DNA of 64,000 nt from Leptospira sp. B5-022 (GCF_000347035.1 NZ_ANIJ01000005.1:62001-126000); one strand, 5' to 3'. Positions 9,898 to 19,572 are shown, counted from the stretch's first letter. The notes: generated from the letters alone by a model not told the origin. A program made the numbers and translations.

Positions 9898-10357
9898 ATT
9901 TATTAAATTTATCGTTCAGTTTGCCGATCAGTTCCAACAAACTTCTTTCCAGATATTCCCAACCTTTTTTGTTCATTGGCTCCAAAGGCATTTTTTTCTG
10001 TAATTGTTTAAAACGATCGAAAGACTCTCTGGCGAACTCTAAAAATCTTCTGGGAGTGATCCCTAATCGATCGAACTGGTTTTCGTTACGATTGAATAAG
10101 TCGGCGATCCTGTCTTTGTATTCGCCTTCTAAAAAATAATATCTGAGATCTGCGAGAGCCTCGTCAATGGCCTTGTAAATTTTAGAACCAGGCCCCTCGT
10201 CTCTTTTGGGATCGGTTCCCGAATTCCCTTTCTCCGATCCGATTATCTTAGAAGCTTTAGCTTTTTCATTAAGGGCGATCTTTTGTAATTTTTCCCTCAT
10301 AAGAACCTCGGGAAGAACTGTTTTCTTTTTATCCGCCAATTTTACTGAGGTCCTCAA
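9896..10357 (-). CDS. Hypothetical cytoplasmic protein, 153 residues
   Basis: No family recognised. It is a charged, Lys/Glu/Arg-rich, largely helical protein without signal peptide or membrane segment. The N-terminal ~60 residues look disordered (GSEKGNSGTDPKRDEGPG) and the rest (IYKAIDEALADLRYYF onward) helical. It is followed 119 bp upstream by the rhomboid gene on the same strand, so co-transcription is possible. Codon use resembles its neighbours. Confidence 0.65.
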   Translation of the reverse strand: MRTSVKLADKKKTVLPEVLMREKLQKIALNEKAKASKIIGSEKGNSGTDPKRDEGPGSKIYKAIDEALADLRYYFLEGEYKDRIADLFNRNENQFDRLGITPRRFLEFARESFDRFKQLQKKMPLEPMNKKGWEYLERSLLELIGKLNDKFNK

Positions 10358-10476
10358 AGTCGATTGTCCGAATTTTCGGACGGAAACTATTCTATGGACG
10401 TATTCAATTTATGTCCAGAAATTTCCGCCCAATACTTGTTATAAGAAGATAGACGAAAAAGTTCGTATAAATTCTT

Positions 10477-11502
10477 TCAAAGTTCCGGGTGTTCTTTCTT
10501 TAATTTTCTCAATTCGCAGTTTTGAAGCCATTCACAACGAAGACAAAATGTATCCTCCGGATTGTAGTCTGATGGAGGACATAGATTCGTATTTTCCGCC
10601 TGTATAGGAACCAGTAAATTTTCCTTCTCCCTTGCATTCGAAATTCCATACAGTTGACTTAAGAGTTCTCTATTTTTTCGGATCTGTGTCTCGAATGGGT
10701 CTTCTATATTTTTGGGACGAACAACTACTCTCTCCTGATTTTCCTTAGGCTTATCCCACCTTCTTACAAAGATTGGGGTTTTGGTTTTTCCTCCGAATTT
10801 TTGGATCCCTAAAAGACTCAGTAGACCGAACACCGCTCCACCTAAATGACCGGAGTTACTCATCATCCCGAAAAAACTTTGGGACATTACCCCGCTGGAA
10901 TGGAATTGCAGAAGATAATACGCATCAAATGAAAATCCGAAACCGATCAGGACCCAAGGAGCAAATTTCGCTCTTACGGGTGGAAAAACAAATCTTGCTT
11001 CGGGGAACATTAAACTGAATGCCGCAAGCACACCGAAAACTCCGCCACTTGCACCTACGGTTGCGGAATGATAACTATCCCAGATGGAATTTTCCGGAAC
11101 AAGCCCCGTCTTCCAACCTATATAAGAAAAAGACAATACGAAAAGTCCCCCACCTAGTTGGGAGAGAAGATACACGCTTAAAAATTTCCAACCGCCGATA
11201 TATCTGCAGAGCCAGAATCCGACAGTGAAAAGTCCGAACATATTCATACCGATATGGATGAGAGAAGAGAAGAAGTCGCCGCCTACCACATGTAGGAATC
11301 CGTACGTGAACACCTGCCAATACATTTTTTTTTCGATGACCAGGCTTGGGTTGAGTCCGAAAAAGTATGTGATAATTCCTCGTCCACCTTCCATCATCAG
11401 AAGCGCCCAGACGAAAATATTGAAGAATAAGACCAGGTTCAACGGGTGAACGAGCGAGAATCCGAAAAGCTTCGGACCTGAGGTCGGATTTCTCTTTGCC
11501 AT
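10477..11502 (-). CDS. Rhomboid-family intramembrane serine protease with a C-terminal cysteine tail
   Basis: 341 residues. The catalytic dyad is visible: Ser152 in GASGG (150-154) and His219 in NSGHLGG. The HxxxN motif of the oxyanion site is at H83-N87. Six membrane helices span about residues 20-230. Rhomboids cleave membrane-protein substrates in the bilayer. Unusually a ~105-residue cytoplasmic tail follows and ends in four cysteines (C308, C320, C323, C329), which could bind zinc or an Fe-S cluster. Substrate unknown. Confidence 0.88.
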   Translation of the reverse strand: MAKRNPTSGPKLFGFSLVHPLNLVLFFNIFVWALLMMEGGRGIITYFFGLNPSLVIEKKMYWQVFTYGFLHVVGGDFFSSLIHIGMNMFGLFTVGFWLCRYIGGWKFLSVYLLSQLGGGLFVLSFSYIGWKTGLVPENSIWDSYHSATVGASGGVFGVLAAFSLMFPEARFVFPPVRAKFAPWVLIGFGFSFDAYYLLQFHSSGVMSQSFFGMMSNSGHLGGAVFGLLSLLGIQKFGGKTKTPIFVRRWDKPKENQERVVVRPKNIEDPFETQIRKNRELLSQLYGISNAREKENLLVPIQAENTNLCPPSDYNPEDTFCLRCEWLQNCELRKLKKEHPEL

Positions 11503-11547
11503 TATGTAAGGATTAAAGGTACTGGTATCCTAGTCAAGTAGGCAAAG

Positions 11548-11568
11548 CCGGGGCGGGATCGGCCCCGG
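11548..11568. promoter_or_regulatory. Perfect hairpin in the mtnA leader
   Basis: CCGGGGC, loop GGGATCG, GCCCCGG, about 95 bp before the mtnA ATG in the divergent spacer. No T-tract follows, so it is not a classic terminator. It may be part of a structured leader or a protein-binding site; I do not recognise a known riboswitch. Confidence 0.35.
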
Positions 11569-11664
11569 TTCGTCCTCATCCTCCGGGGAGTCGGTGGATG
11601 ATTTCAATCACAGTTTTATCATCGAAGAAAGGAAAGGCCTGCTTTAGCCTCGGAGTGTAAAAAA

Positions 11665-12744
11665 ATGAAAAAAGAGAACTTAAGGCCGATTTTTTGGGAG
11701 AAAGAAGGACTCAAACTTTTGGACCAAAGACAGATCCCAGGCAAAAAAGAATGGTTTACCGCTCGAAATTCCGAGGACGCAATTTTTGCCATCAAAGAAA
11801 TGGTGGTTCGTGGAGCTCCTGCGATCGCCATTACCGGGTTATTCGGAGCGGTCTTGGAATTGAAAAAATTTTCTAACAAACCGGATTACCAAGAATTCCA
11901 GAGTATACTTTCCAAGATCCTATCTTCGAGACCAACTGCGGTAAATCTACGCAGGGCTTTCGAGGAACTTTCTTCCATTTTTCCAAAAGAAGTGTATGAC
12001 AAAGTGTCTCTGTCGGAACTCCAACAAAAATCGGAAGAATTCGCCATCCATGTTTTCGATGAAGATATCCGGAACAATTTAGCATTAGCGAAGAATGGCG
12101 TAAGTCTTTTTCCTTCCACTCCTTCGAAACTAAAAATTATCACTCATTGTAATACCGGCGCTCTTGCAACTGCAGGTCATGGGACTGCGCTCGGGGTCAT
12201 CCGTTCTCTCAAAGACGCCGGTCATGATCTTACGGTGTATGCAGACGAGACCCGTCCCTATCTGCAAGGAGCGAGACTCACCGCCTGGGAACTCATGGAA
12301 GAAGGGATCGAAAACTATCTGATCACGGATAGTATGGCCGGCTGGCTCATGTCCTCCCAAAAAATAGACGCTGTCATCGTAGGTGTGGATAGAGTAGCAG
12401 CCAACGGTGATTCGGCGAATAAGATCGGAACCTATCCTTTGGCGGTTTTAGCGAAACACCATGGGATCCCTTTTTATATAGCGGCCACGGAAAAAAGTTT
12501 CGACTTTAAAATCGCTGACGGATCCCAAATTCCGATAGAAATGAGGACCCAAGACGAGGTCACTCGTTTGAACTTTTTGAAAAACGAAAAAGGAGAAGCG
12601 ATCCTTTCCGAGGGAGTGATCGCTCCAGTCGGAGTAAAAGCGCTCAATCCTTCTTTCGATGTGACTCCAGCGAATCTGATCAAAGCATTTATCACGGAGA
12701 AAGGAATCGTTCCTCCGGATAAGATCAGAGATTTTTTCAGTTGA
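11665..12744 (+). CDS. mtnA: Methylthioribose-1-phosphate isomerase
   Basis: 359 residues, normal length. MtnA converts 5-methylthioribose-1-phosphate to the ribulose form in methionine salvage. Family blocks are clear: RGAPAIAITG near residue 50, CNTGALATAGHGTALG near 160, and GVDRVAANGDSANKIGTY near 240 including the catalytic Asp. The related eIF2B-type subunits are excluded by these motifs. The stop codon abuts the stop of the convergent DUF342 gene. No other methionine-salvage gene is in the window. Confidence 0.93.
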   Translation: MKKENLRPIFWEKEGLKLLDQRQIPGKKEWFTARNSEDAIFAIKEMVVRGAPAIAITGLFGAVLELKKFSNKPDYQEFQSILSKILSSRPTAVNLRRAFEELSSIFPKEVYDKVSLSELQQKSEEFAIHVFDEDIRNNLALAKNGVSLFPSTPSKLKIITHCNTGALATAGHGTALGVIRSLKDAGHDLTVYADETRPYLQGARLTAWELMEEGIENYLITDSMAGWLMSSQKIDAVIVGVDRVAANGDSANKIGTYPLAVLAKHHGIPFYIAATEKSFDFKIADGSQIPIEMRTQDEVTRLNFLKNEKGEAILSEGVIAPVGVKALNPSFDVTPANLIKAFITEKGIVPPDKIRDFFS

Positions 12745-14235
12745 TTACTTTTGCGGTTTGATTGCGACCATTGCGGCCTTGTCTTGGCCCGGTTGGAAAC
12801 GCATCATAAAAGCAGATTGGAATTTTTCAACCTTCTCCACCTGCCTTCTATACTTGATGATACTTCCTTTGTACGCGCCCTTTCGCACAACAAGCTGCAC
12901 TTCCCCTGTATTAAATCTGGAAGATTTTAAGACTTCCAGTTTTTGTTTTACAAGTTCTATGAATTTATTCTGCTTATTGTATTCCTCGAAAACCTTACGA
13001 TAACCTTCTTTTTTATCCTCAGGTATCTGCCCCCTGGATCTTTGAACCATCTGTTTGATCTGTTGGACCTTAGGAAGGACCTTCTCTATTTCCTTCTCCG
13101 CAACTTGGAGACGTTTGGTCAGATCTTGGAAACTTTTTTCGTTCCTAAAATGAAATCCTAACTCCACAGTTACATCTAACTCCGCCTGGGAACCGAGATT
13201 TGCGCAGGTCAATCCCATATACGTAGAAACGGTAGAAGATACTAAATTTCCGCTGGAACCGTTCAGGATCACGTTACCTAGAGAATGGATCTTTGAGTTC
13301 AGGATAAAACCTTCGACAACAACATCTCCATCCACCTCTATCTCCGCGTTCTCAATGAACTTAGCGTAAAGATGTCCGCCTATTTTAATGATATTCTTTC
13401 CGTCACCTTTGATCCCGCCGCTCACTTCTAGGTCTCGGGCGATCACCAAGTCGGAGGTCTCCACATTCCCTTTTACCATCAAATTCCCTTGGGTTTTGAT
13501 GGAGGTAGCAGCTTCCACATCTCCTTTTACTAAAACGTTTCCGTCATAATTGATATTTCCTGTTGAGAGTCCCACATTGGAATCGATCTGCAATTCTTGG
13601 GAAACGGTAATGGAAGACTCGGTGGAAAAGATCGCACCGTTGCAGGTGGCAAAATACTCTACTAAGGGTTTATTATCTTGGACTAACCCCTTTTCCTGAA
13701 CATTCTTACCGATCGTAATTTTAGGTCTCTTAATAGCAGGTGGAGCAATGGGTTTTCCGAAAACGTCCATACCGGGTTTACCAGGGATCCCTTCGAAAAG
13801 GGTCGCAAGTTTTTCCCCCGCCTTTACGTAAATATACCTTTCGATATTCCTATAATCCGCATGTCCATCTTCCCCGATCTTGACCCTTTGGGCCTGGGGA
13901 TGGTAAAATTTTACCCAACCATCCTCACCTTTAACGGGGGGAAAACCTTGGGCCACAACAAAAGAAATAGGAGAAAAATCCATCCGAGCGGTGGATGATT
14001 GCAATTGTTTTAACGCACCATAGATATTGTCCCCAATGATACGATCTTGGGAGATATCCTTATTATGAAGATACTCGATAATGATGCTGGTGGAAAGAGC
14101 CCTTCCCTTAATCATACCTGGACGGATCGTCAGATCGGCGCCAAGACTATCCGAACTGATCTTGAGAGAGAATACACTTTCCCAGCTTGTTTCTTGATCC
14201 GATATACCCGAAGTTTGCTCTGTACTCACAACCAT
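12745..14235 (-). CDS. DUF342 / FapA-domain protein
   Basis: 496 residues. The middle (about 190-350) is a repetitive right-handed beta-helix with recurring glycine-valine patterns (NVLVKGDVEA, NLMVKGNVET, DLEVSGGIKG) typical of FapA/DUF342 proteins. A long coiled-coil (about 360-450) follows. No signal peptide, so it is cytoplasmic. DUF342 proteins are linked with polymer assembly or cell-surface and flagellar regulation in other bacteria, but their biochemical role is unclear. The ~250 bp upstream spacer shows no other gene. Confidence 0.8.
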   Translation of the reverse strand: MVVSTEQTSGISDQETSWESVFSLKISSDSLGADLTIRPGMIKGRALSTSIIIEYLHNKDISQDRIIGDNIYGALKQLQSSTARMDFSPISFVVAQGFPPVKGEDGWVKFYHPQAQRVKIGEDGHADYRNIERYIYVKAGEKLATLFEGIPGKPGMDVFGKPIAPPAIKRPKITIGKNVQEKGLVQDNKPLVEYFATCNGAIFSTESSITVSQELQIDSNVGLSTGNINYDGNVLVKGDVEAATSIKTQGNLMVKGNVETSDLVIARDLEVSGGIKGDGKNIIKIGGHLYAKFIENAEIEVDGDVVVEGFILNSKIHSLGNVILNGSSGNLVSSTVSTYMGLTCANLGSQAELDVTVELGFHFRNEKSFQDLTKRLQVAEKEIEKVLPKVQQIKQMVQRSRGQIPEDKKEGYRKVFEEYNKQNKFIELVKQKLEVLKSSRFNTGEVQLVVRKGAYKGSIIKYRRQVEKVEKFQSAFMMRFQPGQDKAAMVAIKPQK

Positions 14236-14487
14236 ACTACCTAGCTAACAATTCAAAAAGAAGTTTCCTCCGCCTTTTTTTATCATGGAAGAAATCCTTT
14301 TTTCGAATCCTGAAAAGATCCGAAAAAGATCGTATTTGAACCTGCCGGTTATTCCTTTTCGCGTTTTTAACAATAGACCACTATAACCTTTTACCCTGAA
14401 TATACAAGAGTTTGGAACTCAAAAAAAAGGCGTAAGAGGCCTATCCTTAAGGACGGAATATTTTCGGAAAATATAACGTAAAGAATA

Positions 14488-15513
14488 TTAGAGTCCTGAT
14501 TTTTTTAGAAAAAAACCCCAGAGCCCGGCAAGTTTCGGGATCTCACCTAACTGGGTATAAAAGGGAAGATGGTCCCCATGAGTGATCAAATTGGACTTTA
14601 AGATCACTTTATGCTCCTCTTTTCCGTTCCTTAAAGATCCGAATAACTGCTCCGATTCGTCAGGAGAGATCACAGGATCGTCTGATCCGTGTAATAAGGC
14701 GATAGGCGCCTTCCAATCGGAGAGATAGTTTTTAGGAGAATTTCGTAAAATGAAGTTATGCGGGAGTACGGATAGAATAGGCTCTACTAACGCCATCCTA
14801 AAGCCGGGATCGGTTTGAAGAGAATGTACGAATTCCCTCTCTTTTTGGTTCAATTTTTTAAGGAGCTTCGGGGCCTTCTCCTCTTCTCCCATTCTTTTCA
14901 ATCCGTTATCCAAGGCAGCTTCAAAGTAGAACTCTTCTAATTTCGAAAGTTTAGGCTCTAACTTAGAAATATAATTATATAATAAAACGTGAACCGCATA
15001 CGGGTCCAGGTGATAATTGGACAGACTGAAAGGGAGAGTTTCCGCGAAGTCGGAGTACGTTCCGACAAGTAGAGCGGATTTTAGATTTTTCTGCTCTTCC
15101 TTTCCGGATAACGCCACCATTCCCATCCCGGCGGAAAAACTTGCGGATAAGAATGAGATCGCTTGGCCTTCTCTCTTTACGATCTCGTGGAATAAGGATC
15201 TGATATTCGGAACTGTATCCTCCGAAATTTCCAACCCTTTGACTTCCGGAAGTTCGGGAAGATACACAGTGGCACCGCTATTTCTTAGATGTTTTGCAAG
15301 TGTGAGGATCCTTGGATCGTCTATACCTCGGTTACTCATCCCATGTTGTAAGTAGATCGCAGGAGAATGTTCCGGGCCCGGAAATATTTTGGTCCGGAAG
15401 GAAATTTTTTTGGAAACTCTTACATGTTCTTCCCGGACCGCCGACTCGGGAGAATCTATCATGTCTGCGTATTTGAGTAAGAATGGAAGTCCCTGGAAAG
15501 AATATCGAATCAT
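14488..15513 (-). CDS. Alpha/beta hydrolase
   Basis: 341 residues. The probable nucleophile is Ser127 in the elbow S-F-S-A-G; the usual first glycine is Ser125. An acid (HGSDDP) and a C-terminal histidine (THGDHLPFY) complete a plausible triad. No signal peptide, so probably a cytoplasmic esterase or lipase-like enzyme with unknown substrate. It lies 23 bp downstream of the CheX-like gene and probably belongs to its operon. Confidence 0.78.
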   Translation of the reverse strand: MIRYSFQGLPFLLKYADMIDSPESAVREEHVRVSKKISFRTKIFPGPEHSPAIYLQHGMSNRGIDDPRILTLAKHLRNSGATVYLPELPEVKGLEISEDTVPNIRSLFHEIVKREGQAISFLSASFSAGMGMVALSGKEEQKNLKSALLVGTYSDFAETLPFSLSNYHLDPYAVHVLLYNYISKLEPKLSKLEEFYFEAALDNGLKRMGEEEKAPKLLKKLNQKEREFVHSLQTDPGFRMALVEPILSVLPHNFILRNSPKNYLSDWKAPIALLHGSDDPVISPDESEQLFGSLRNGKEEHKVILKSNLITHGDHLPFYTQLGEIPKLAGLWGFFLKKSGL

Positions 15514-15536
15514 GCAAAGGAAGCCTTGTTTATATA

Positions 15537-16049
15537 TTAATATTTTTGCATTAAGAGAATGAGATAGATCCTGCCCAAATATTCTTTAGCGTCCTCGTCT
15601 TTCAAAAAATAGATCAGAATATACTGTCTTAAATTTTCCAGATCTATCGGGACCAATTTATTGTTCAGATTTTCCGGAGGAAGAATATCTATTTGGAATC
15701 TTCCCAATTTCATTTCGGAGATGAGTTCGGCACAGATCTGGTTGGCAAATTCCAGCATAATGGAAGCAGCATGACTTCGGATAGTAGGATCAATATGGAA
15801 GGACCTGGCGATCTTGGGCAAAAGTTTGAGTTTAGTATAACCGTCCATTGCCAGATAAAGTTTCCCTTTTGCTTCACCTTGGAATTCCACAGAAGTACAG
15901 TTCTCGTAACATAGACCTTCGTTTTTAGAAGGTCCGAACGCTTCTCGGACCGCATGAACTCCTAGGTTTTTTTCCAAAAACTCCGGGAAGATCTGGGAAA
16001 TGGTAAGTATGAATTTTTCATCCAATAATGGATCTATGTTCAAAGACAT
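15537..16049 (-). CDS. CheX-like / CheC-type phosphatase-family protein
   Basis: 170 residues. The helix LEFANQICAEL resembles the E-x-x-N active-site helix of CheX/CheC/FliY phosphatases, which remove phosphate from CheY-type receivers, and an FQGEAKGKLYLAMDG strand-turn fits the same fold. The start codon overlaps the end of the upstream gene by 10 bp, so the two are translationally coupled. Expected partners would be receiver-domain proteins elsewhere. The call rests on pattern, not on an alignment. Confidence 0.55.
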   Translation of the reverse strand: MSLNIDPLLDEKFILTISQIFPEFLEKNLGVHAVREAFGPSKNEGLCYENCTSVEFQGEAKGKLYLAMDGYTKLKLLPKIARSFHIDPTIRSHAASIMLEFANQICAELISEMKLGRFQIDILPPENLNNKLVPIDLENLRQYILIYFLKDEDAKEYLGRIYLILLMQKY

Positions 16050-17146
16050 ACTAAACGGTTCGGTCCCTCTTCTTTAGAAGAATGTAATGCTTTTTTGGCT
16101 CTTGGTTCCCATTCGGAGTCATCTTTTCTAACCCGAACCGAGGCTCCCACATTCAGCCTGGTCTTTTCCGGACCTAAAAATTCCATGAGCCCGGAAAGCG
16201 AATTTTGAAATTTCATCCAATCTTCCGCGTAAAAGAAGGTCGCTAATCGGTTTTTTCGGATGCGATATATGGAAAAATTTTCTCCGAATCTAGACTTCCA
16301 CCAATTTCCTAGACTTCTAAAATCGGAAACCAAATCCCCGTCGGACTCGAATTCCAAAAAGACCAGGATTTTGGTCTCCTCTCCCTCGACCTTTTCCCTT
16401 TCTAAATGTTGGGAAAACACCGGGTAGGAACTCCAGCCCGTTTCTCCGTCCTGGGATTCACCGGCGAGGACCAATCCTTCTACAAGTTTATCCAATCTAA
16501 AAGAAATTTCATCAAGGGAAAATTCAGATAGGGAGGAAGAAGTTTGTCTGACTTCTCCCAAGGAAAAAGAATCCCATTCCAATTTCCAAACGATTGCGCC
16601 TTCCTTTGGTTCGGTGGCTCTTTTTCTTTCGGATGGAAATACGGAAATACTTCCGGTTTTACTCGCTACAGTTTGTAGATCTCCTTTGGAATCATGTAGT
16701 AGAACTTCCCAATCTTCCTCTCCCACTCGGATAGAATCCAAAAAGGATCTTACCGCCTCGTAGGTTTTTCCTCTGACAGGAATATAGAAGGATTGGAAGG
16801 GAGTTTTTGTCTCCTTGGGAACTTCTTCTTTTAAGAGATATAAGGACTCATCTTGGGAAAAGATCGAAGGAACACCTTCCTCGGAAGGAATTTTTTCGAA
16901 GGCGGCTTGTTTTTGGCCTTCGGGAACTTCTTCCTTTAGGATCGATTGGAAGAATGGGACCTCCGACTCGGTGTCCTTCTCTTCTCTTCTATCCATTGTA
17001 GTATGTACAACGTATCCGAATAGGGAAAGCAGACAGAAGGAGATCCCACCCAAGGCCAAAACTTCCCCGTCGATCCAGGTCGAAAGAGAAGCGGAAGCCA
17101 ATGGAAAAACTTCTAAAATGGGAAAAAATTGGGGGAAAAATTGCAT
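16040..17146 (-). CDS. Membrane-anchored protein with a degenerate GGDEF-like C-terminus
   Basis: 368 residues. One membrane segment lies near residues 30-50, followed by a long acidic linker. The last ~110 residues follow the order of a GGDEF fold: a strand ILVFLEFESDG, a helix, IYRIRKNRLATFF where R-x-GGDEF would be, then LNVGASVRVR and a final AKKALHSSKEEGPNRLVCL like the terminal Ad-Aly-K-G-Nr block. The catalytic motif is absent, so it would not make c-di-GMP; it could bind GTP or c-di-GMP or act as a scaffold. It is first in an operon with the CheX-like and hydrolase genes. Confidence 0.6.
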   Translation of the reverse strand: MQFFPQFFPILEVFPLASASLSTWIDGEVLALGGISFCLLSLFGYVVHTTMDRREEKDTESEVPFFQSILKEEVPEGQKQAAFEKIPSEEGVPSIFSQDESLYLLKEEVPKETKTPFQSFYIPVRGKTYEAVRSFLDSIRVGEEDWEVLLHDSKGDLQTVASKTGSISVFPSERKRATEPKEGAIVWKLEWDSFSLGEVRQTSSSLSEFSLDEISFRLDKLVEGLVLAGESQDGETGWSSYPVFSQHLEREKVEGEETKILVFLEFESDGDLVSDFRSLGNWWKSRFGENFSIYRIRKNRLATFFYAEDWMKFQNSLSGLMEFLGPEKTRLNVGASVRVRKDDSEWEPRAKKALHSSKEEGPNRLVCL

Positions 17147-17213
17147 TTTGTAAACTTCAGTTCCGTTACTATATGTAACGGGTTTTCCCCGGTCCGGCTC
17201 AAACGATTTTTCT

Positions 17214-17957
17214 ATGAAACTCTACTCGGAACTGGCAGAATATTACTTCGATATTGAAAAGAACGCTCGAAAATTCGAGATGGAAACCCAATTTATAGAT
17301 AGGCTTTTCCGAAAACACAGGGTCCGGAATATTTTAGACCTAGGTTGCGGCACGGGAGAACATGTTACCCATTTCCAAAGCCTTGGATATAAATCCAGAG
17401 GTATAGATTCCTCGATCAAAATGATTGAGGTGGCCAAAAAAAGATATTCCCATTGCAAATTCGAAGTGGGAGCCATGCAATCCTATAAATCCCAGGAAAA
17501 ATGGGACGCAATCATCAGTTTATTCGGTTCTTTTAATTATTTATTATCTAATGAAGAAGTAGAAGCGGCTCTCAAAAATCTGGAGCTGAACCTAAAACCG
17601 GCAGGCATCGCAGTTTTAGAAGTTTGGAATGCGGAACCTCTTCGCAAGATCAAAAGAAAAGCGATCGGTCCGGTTGCTCAGATCAAGGCCAAAAACACTA
17701 CCATACAAAGAAACAGAGGATTTCGCCTAGTCAGAGCGGACCAATCCACTGTCGTCGAAGTAAATTATATCTATAATCTGAACGCAAAAGAGATCAAAGA
17801 CAAACATTTGATGAGAGCCTATTTCCTAGTGGAACTCCAAAGAATGCTCGCAAAACACAGAATGGAGATCCTACATGTATACTCCAACTACAACGAAGTA
17901 AAATTCAAAAGTAATGCGAGTAGAATGATCTTGGTTCTGAAGAAGAAGAGTAATTAG
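17214..17957 (+). CDS. Class I SAM-dependent methyltransferase
   Basis: 247 residues. The SAM-binding motif I DLGCGTGEH is at 42-50 and the acidic residue closing strand 2 in GIDSS follows. An insertion after residue ~140 is Lys/Arg-rich. The substrate is unknown; small-molecule targets are common for this Methyltransf_25-like type. It stands alone between a divergent operon and a repeat element. Confidence 0.85.
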   Translation: MKLYSELAEYYFDIEKNARKFEMETQFIDRLFRKHRVRNILDLGCGTGEHVTHFQSLGYKSRGIDSSIKMIEVAKKRYSHCKFEVGAMQSYKSQEKWDAIISLFGSFNYLLSNEEVEAALKNLELNLKPAGIAVLEVWNAEPLRKIKRKAIGPVAQIKAKNTTIQRNRGFRLVRADQSTVVEVNYIYNLNAKEIKDKHLMRAYFLVELQRMLAKHRMEILHVYSNYNEVKFKSNASRMILVLKKKSN

Positions 17958-17964
17958 TCTTCAT

Positions 17965-18081
17965 TTCGCACAGAGAGCACTGAGTTCACGGAGGTATTCA
18001 ATTCGTGAAAAATCGTGACGTAGGAGTTCCAACACGTGCGTCCTAATTTTTTCTCCGTGTTCTCTGTGAGCTCCGTGCGAA
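17965..18081. repeat. Family A inverted repeat with family B core
   Basis: Two 29-nt arms (17965-17993 and 18053-18081) are inverted copies with a few mismatches, each built of CACnGAGnn units. The inner ~60 nt contain the family B near-palindrome GTAGGAGTTCCAAC (18020-18033). It lies between two genes on the same strand. Confidence 0.8.
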
Positions 18082-18147
18082 AAAACCTAGAAAATCTTCT
18101 TCCCAGAGTCGGAATAAAAATCCAAAATTGCCATCCGGAGGAATGAG

Positions 18148-19566
18148 ATGGCGGAGAACTATGACCTTACTGTGATCGGCGGTGGACCGGGAGGATATGT
18201 GGCTGCCATTCGAGCAGCCCAACTCGGATTGAACGTATGTCTAGTAGAAAAAGAAAAACTAGGCGGGGTATGTTTAAACTGGGGTTGTATTCCTACAAAA
18301 GCACTTTTAGAATCCGCACATTTATTAGAATCCATCCGCAAATCAGAAACCTTCGGCCTAAATGTGGAAAAAGTTTCTCCGGATTTTCCGAACATCATCA
18401 AACGGTCCAGGGGTGTCGCAGACACAATGTCTAACGGAGTCGAGTTTTTGATGAAAAAGAATAAAATTTCCGTTAAAAAAGGTAGCGCGGTTTTCAAAGA
18501 CAAAAATACGATCTGGCTTCCGGACACTTCTAAAGAAGAGATCCAATCCGAATATTTTATCATCGCAACGGGGGCCAGGCCGAAAGAATTTCCGGGACTT
18601 CCATTCGATGGGGAGAAAGTTCTCTCCAGTAAACACGCAATGATCCAAAACTCTCCTCCTAAAACTTTGGCAATCATTGGTGCCGGAGCCATCGGAATAG
18701 AATTTGCGGACTTCTATTCCAGCATGGGAACTCAAGTGACGGTTGTAGAGATGCAGGATAAAATCCTCCCATTAGAGGATCCTGAAATCTCCAACCTTCT
18801 CAATCGTTCCTTCGTTAAACGAGGCATACAGATCCTGACAAGTGTTGGAGTATCCGAACCTAAGTTGGAATCGGATGGAGTATCCATTCTTCTAAAGGGA
18901 GAAGGAATCGCTCCGGAAGGAGAAAGAAAAAAGTTCGACAAGGTTCTTGTGGCGATCGGCGTCACTCCGAACACGGAAGGTATCCACCTGGAGGAGATTG
19001 GAGTGTTTCTACAAAAAGGATTTATCAAGGTAGATACTAAATTTAGGACCAAAGTTCAAAATATTTATGCGATCGGAGATTGTATCGGAGCACCATTACT
19101 CGCTCATGTGGCTTCTACCGAAGGGATTAAAGCAGCGGAAGCGATTTCTATCCAAAAGAAAAATCCTCATGGGCTGGTTTACGAACCATTAGATTATCTT
19201 AAAATTCCTGCTTGCACTTATTGCCATCCGGAAGTTGCCTCAGTCGGCTTAAAGGAAGAAGAAGCCAAAAAATCCGGCATAGACGTGGTCGTAGGAAAAT
19301 TCCCGTTTAGAGCGAACGGTAGAGCCCAAGCCTTAGGCGAAGTGGAAGGAATGGTGAAACTAGTGGCGGATCGCAAAACTGGAGAAGTATTAGGGGCTCA
19401 CCTTATCGGACCGAATGTTACCGAAATATTAGGTGAGATCAATTTAGGAATGGGATCCGAGCTAACCTTAAAAGAAATTGCGGGAAGGATACATGCCCAC
19501 CCTACACTTTCCGAATCCGTAATGGAAGCGGCAGGACAGGCATTAGGAGAAGCGATTAATATCTAA
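18148..19566 (+). CDS. lpdA: Dihydrolipoamide dehydrogenase
   Basis: 472 residues, normal length. E3 component of 2-oxoacid dehydrogenase or glycine cleavage complexes; it reoxidises dihydrolipoamide with NAD. The FAD motif GGGPGG is at 11-16, the redox-active disulfide is C42/C47 (GGVCLNWGCIP), the NAD motif is GAGAIG, and the C-terminal catalytic HAHPTLSE block is present. A strong GGAGG site lies 6 nt before the ATG. The E1/E2 genes are not nearby. It converges on the Fur-family gene with only 6 bp between them. Confidence 0.94.
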   Translation: MAENYDLTVIGGGPGGYVAAIRAAQLGLNVCLVEKEKLGGVCLNWGCIPTKALLESAHLLESIRKSETFGLNVEKVSPDFPNIIKRSRGVADTMSNGVEFLMKKNKISVKKGSAVFKDKNTIWLPDTSKEEIQSEYFIIATGARPKEFPGLPFDGEKVLSSKHAMIQNSPPKTLAIIGAGAIGIEFADFYSSMGTQVTVVEMQDKILPLEDPEISNLLNRSFVKRGIQILTSVGVSEPKLESDGVSILLKGEGIAPEGERKKFDKVLVAIGVTPNTEGIHLEEIGVFLQKGFIKVDTKFRTKVQNIYAIGDCIGAPLLAHVASTEGIKAAEAISIQKKNPHGLVYEPLDYLKIPACTYCHPEVASVGLKEEEAKKSGIDVVVGKFPFRANGRAQALGEVEGMVKLVADRKTGEVLGAHLIGPNVTEILGEINLGMGSELTLKEIAGRIHAHPTLSESVMEAAGQALGEAINI

Positions 19567-19572
19567 CGTAAC

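Noticed and set aside
11503..11664. mtnA leader considered as a SAM riboswitch
   Set aside because: Only one simple hairpin; the conserved core of SAM riboswitches was not found.
17965..18081. Family A repeat considered as an insertion sequence
   Set aside because: No transposase frame and no target-site duplication was visible; length is only about 120 bp.
18159..18735. Long minus-strand frames inside lpdA
   Set aside because: Antisense to a well-conserved enzyme gene.
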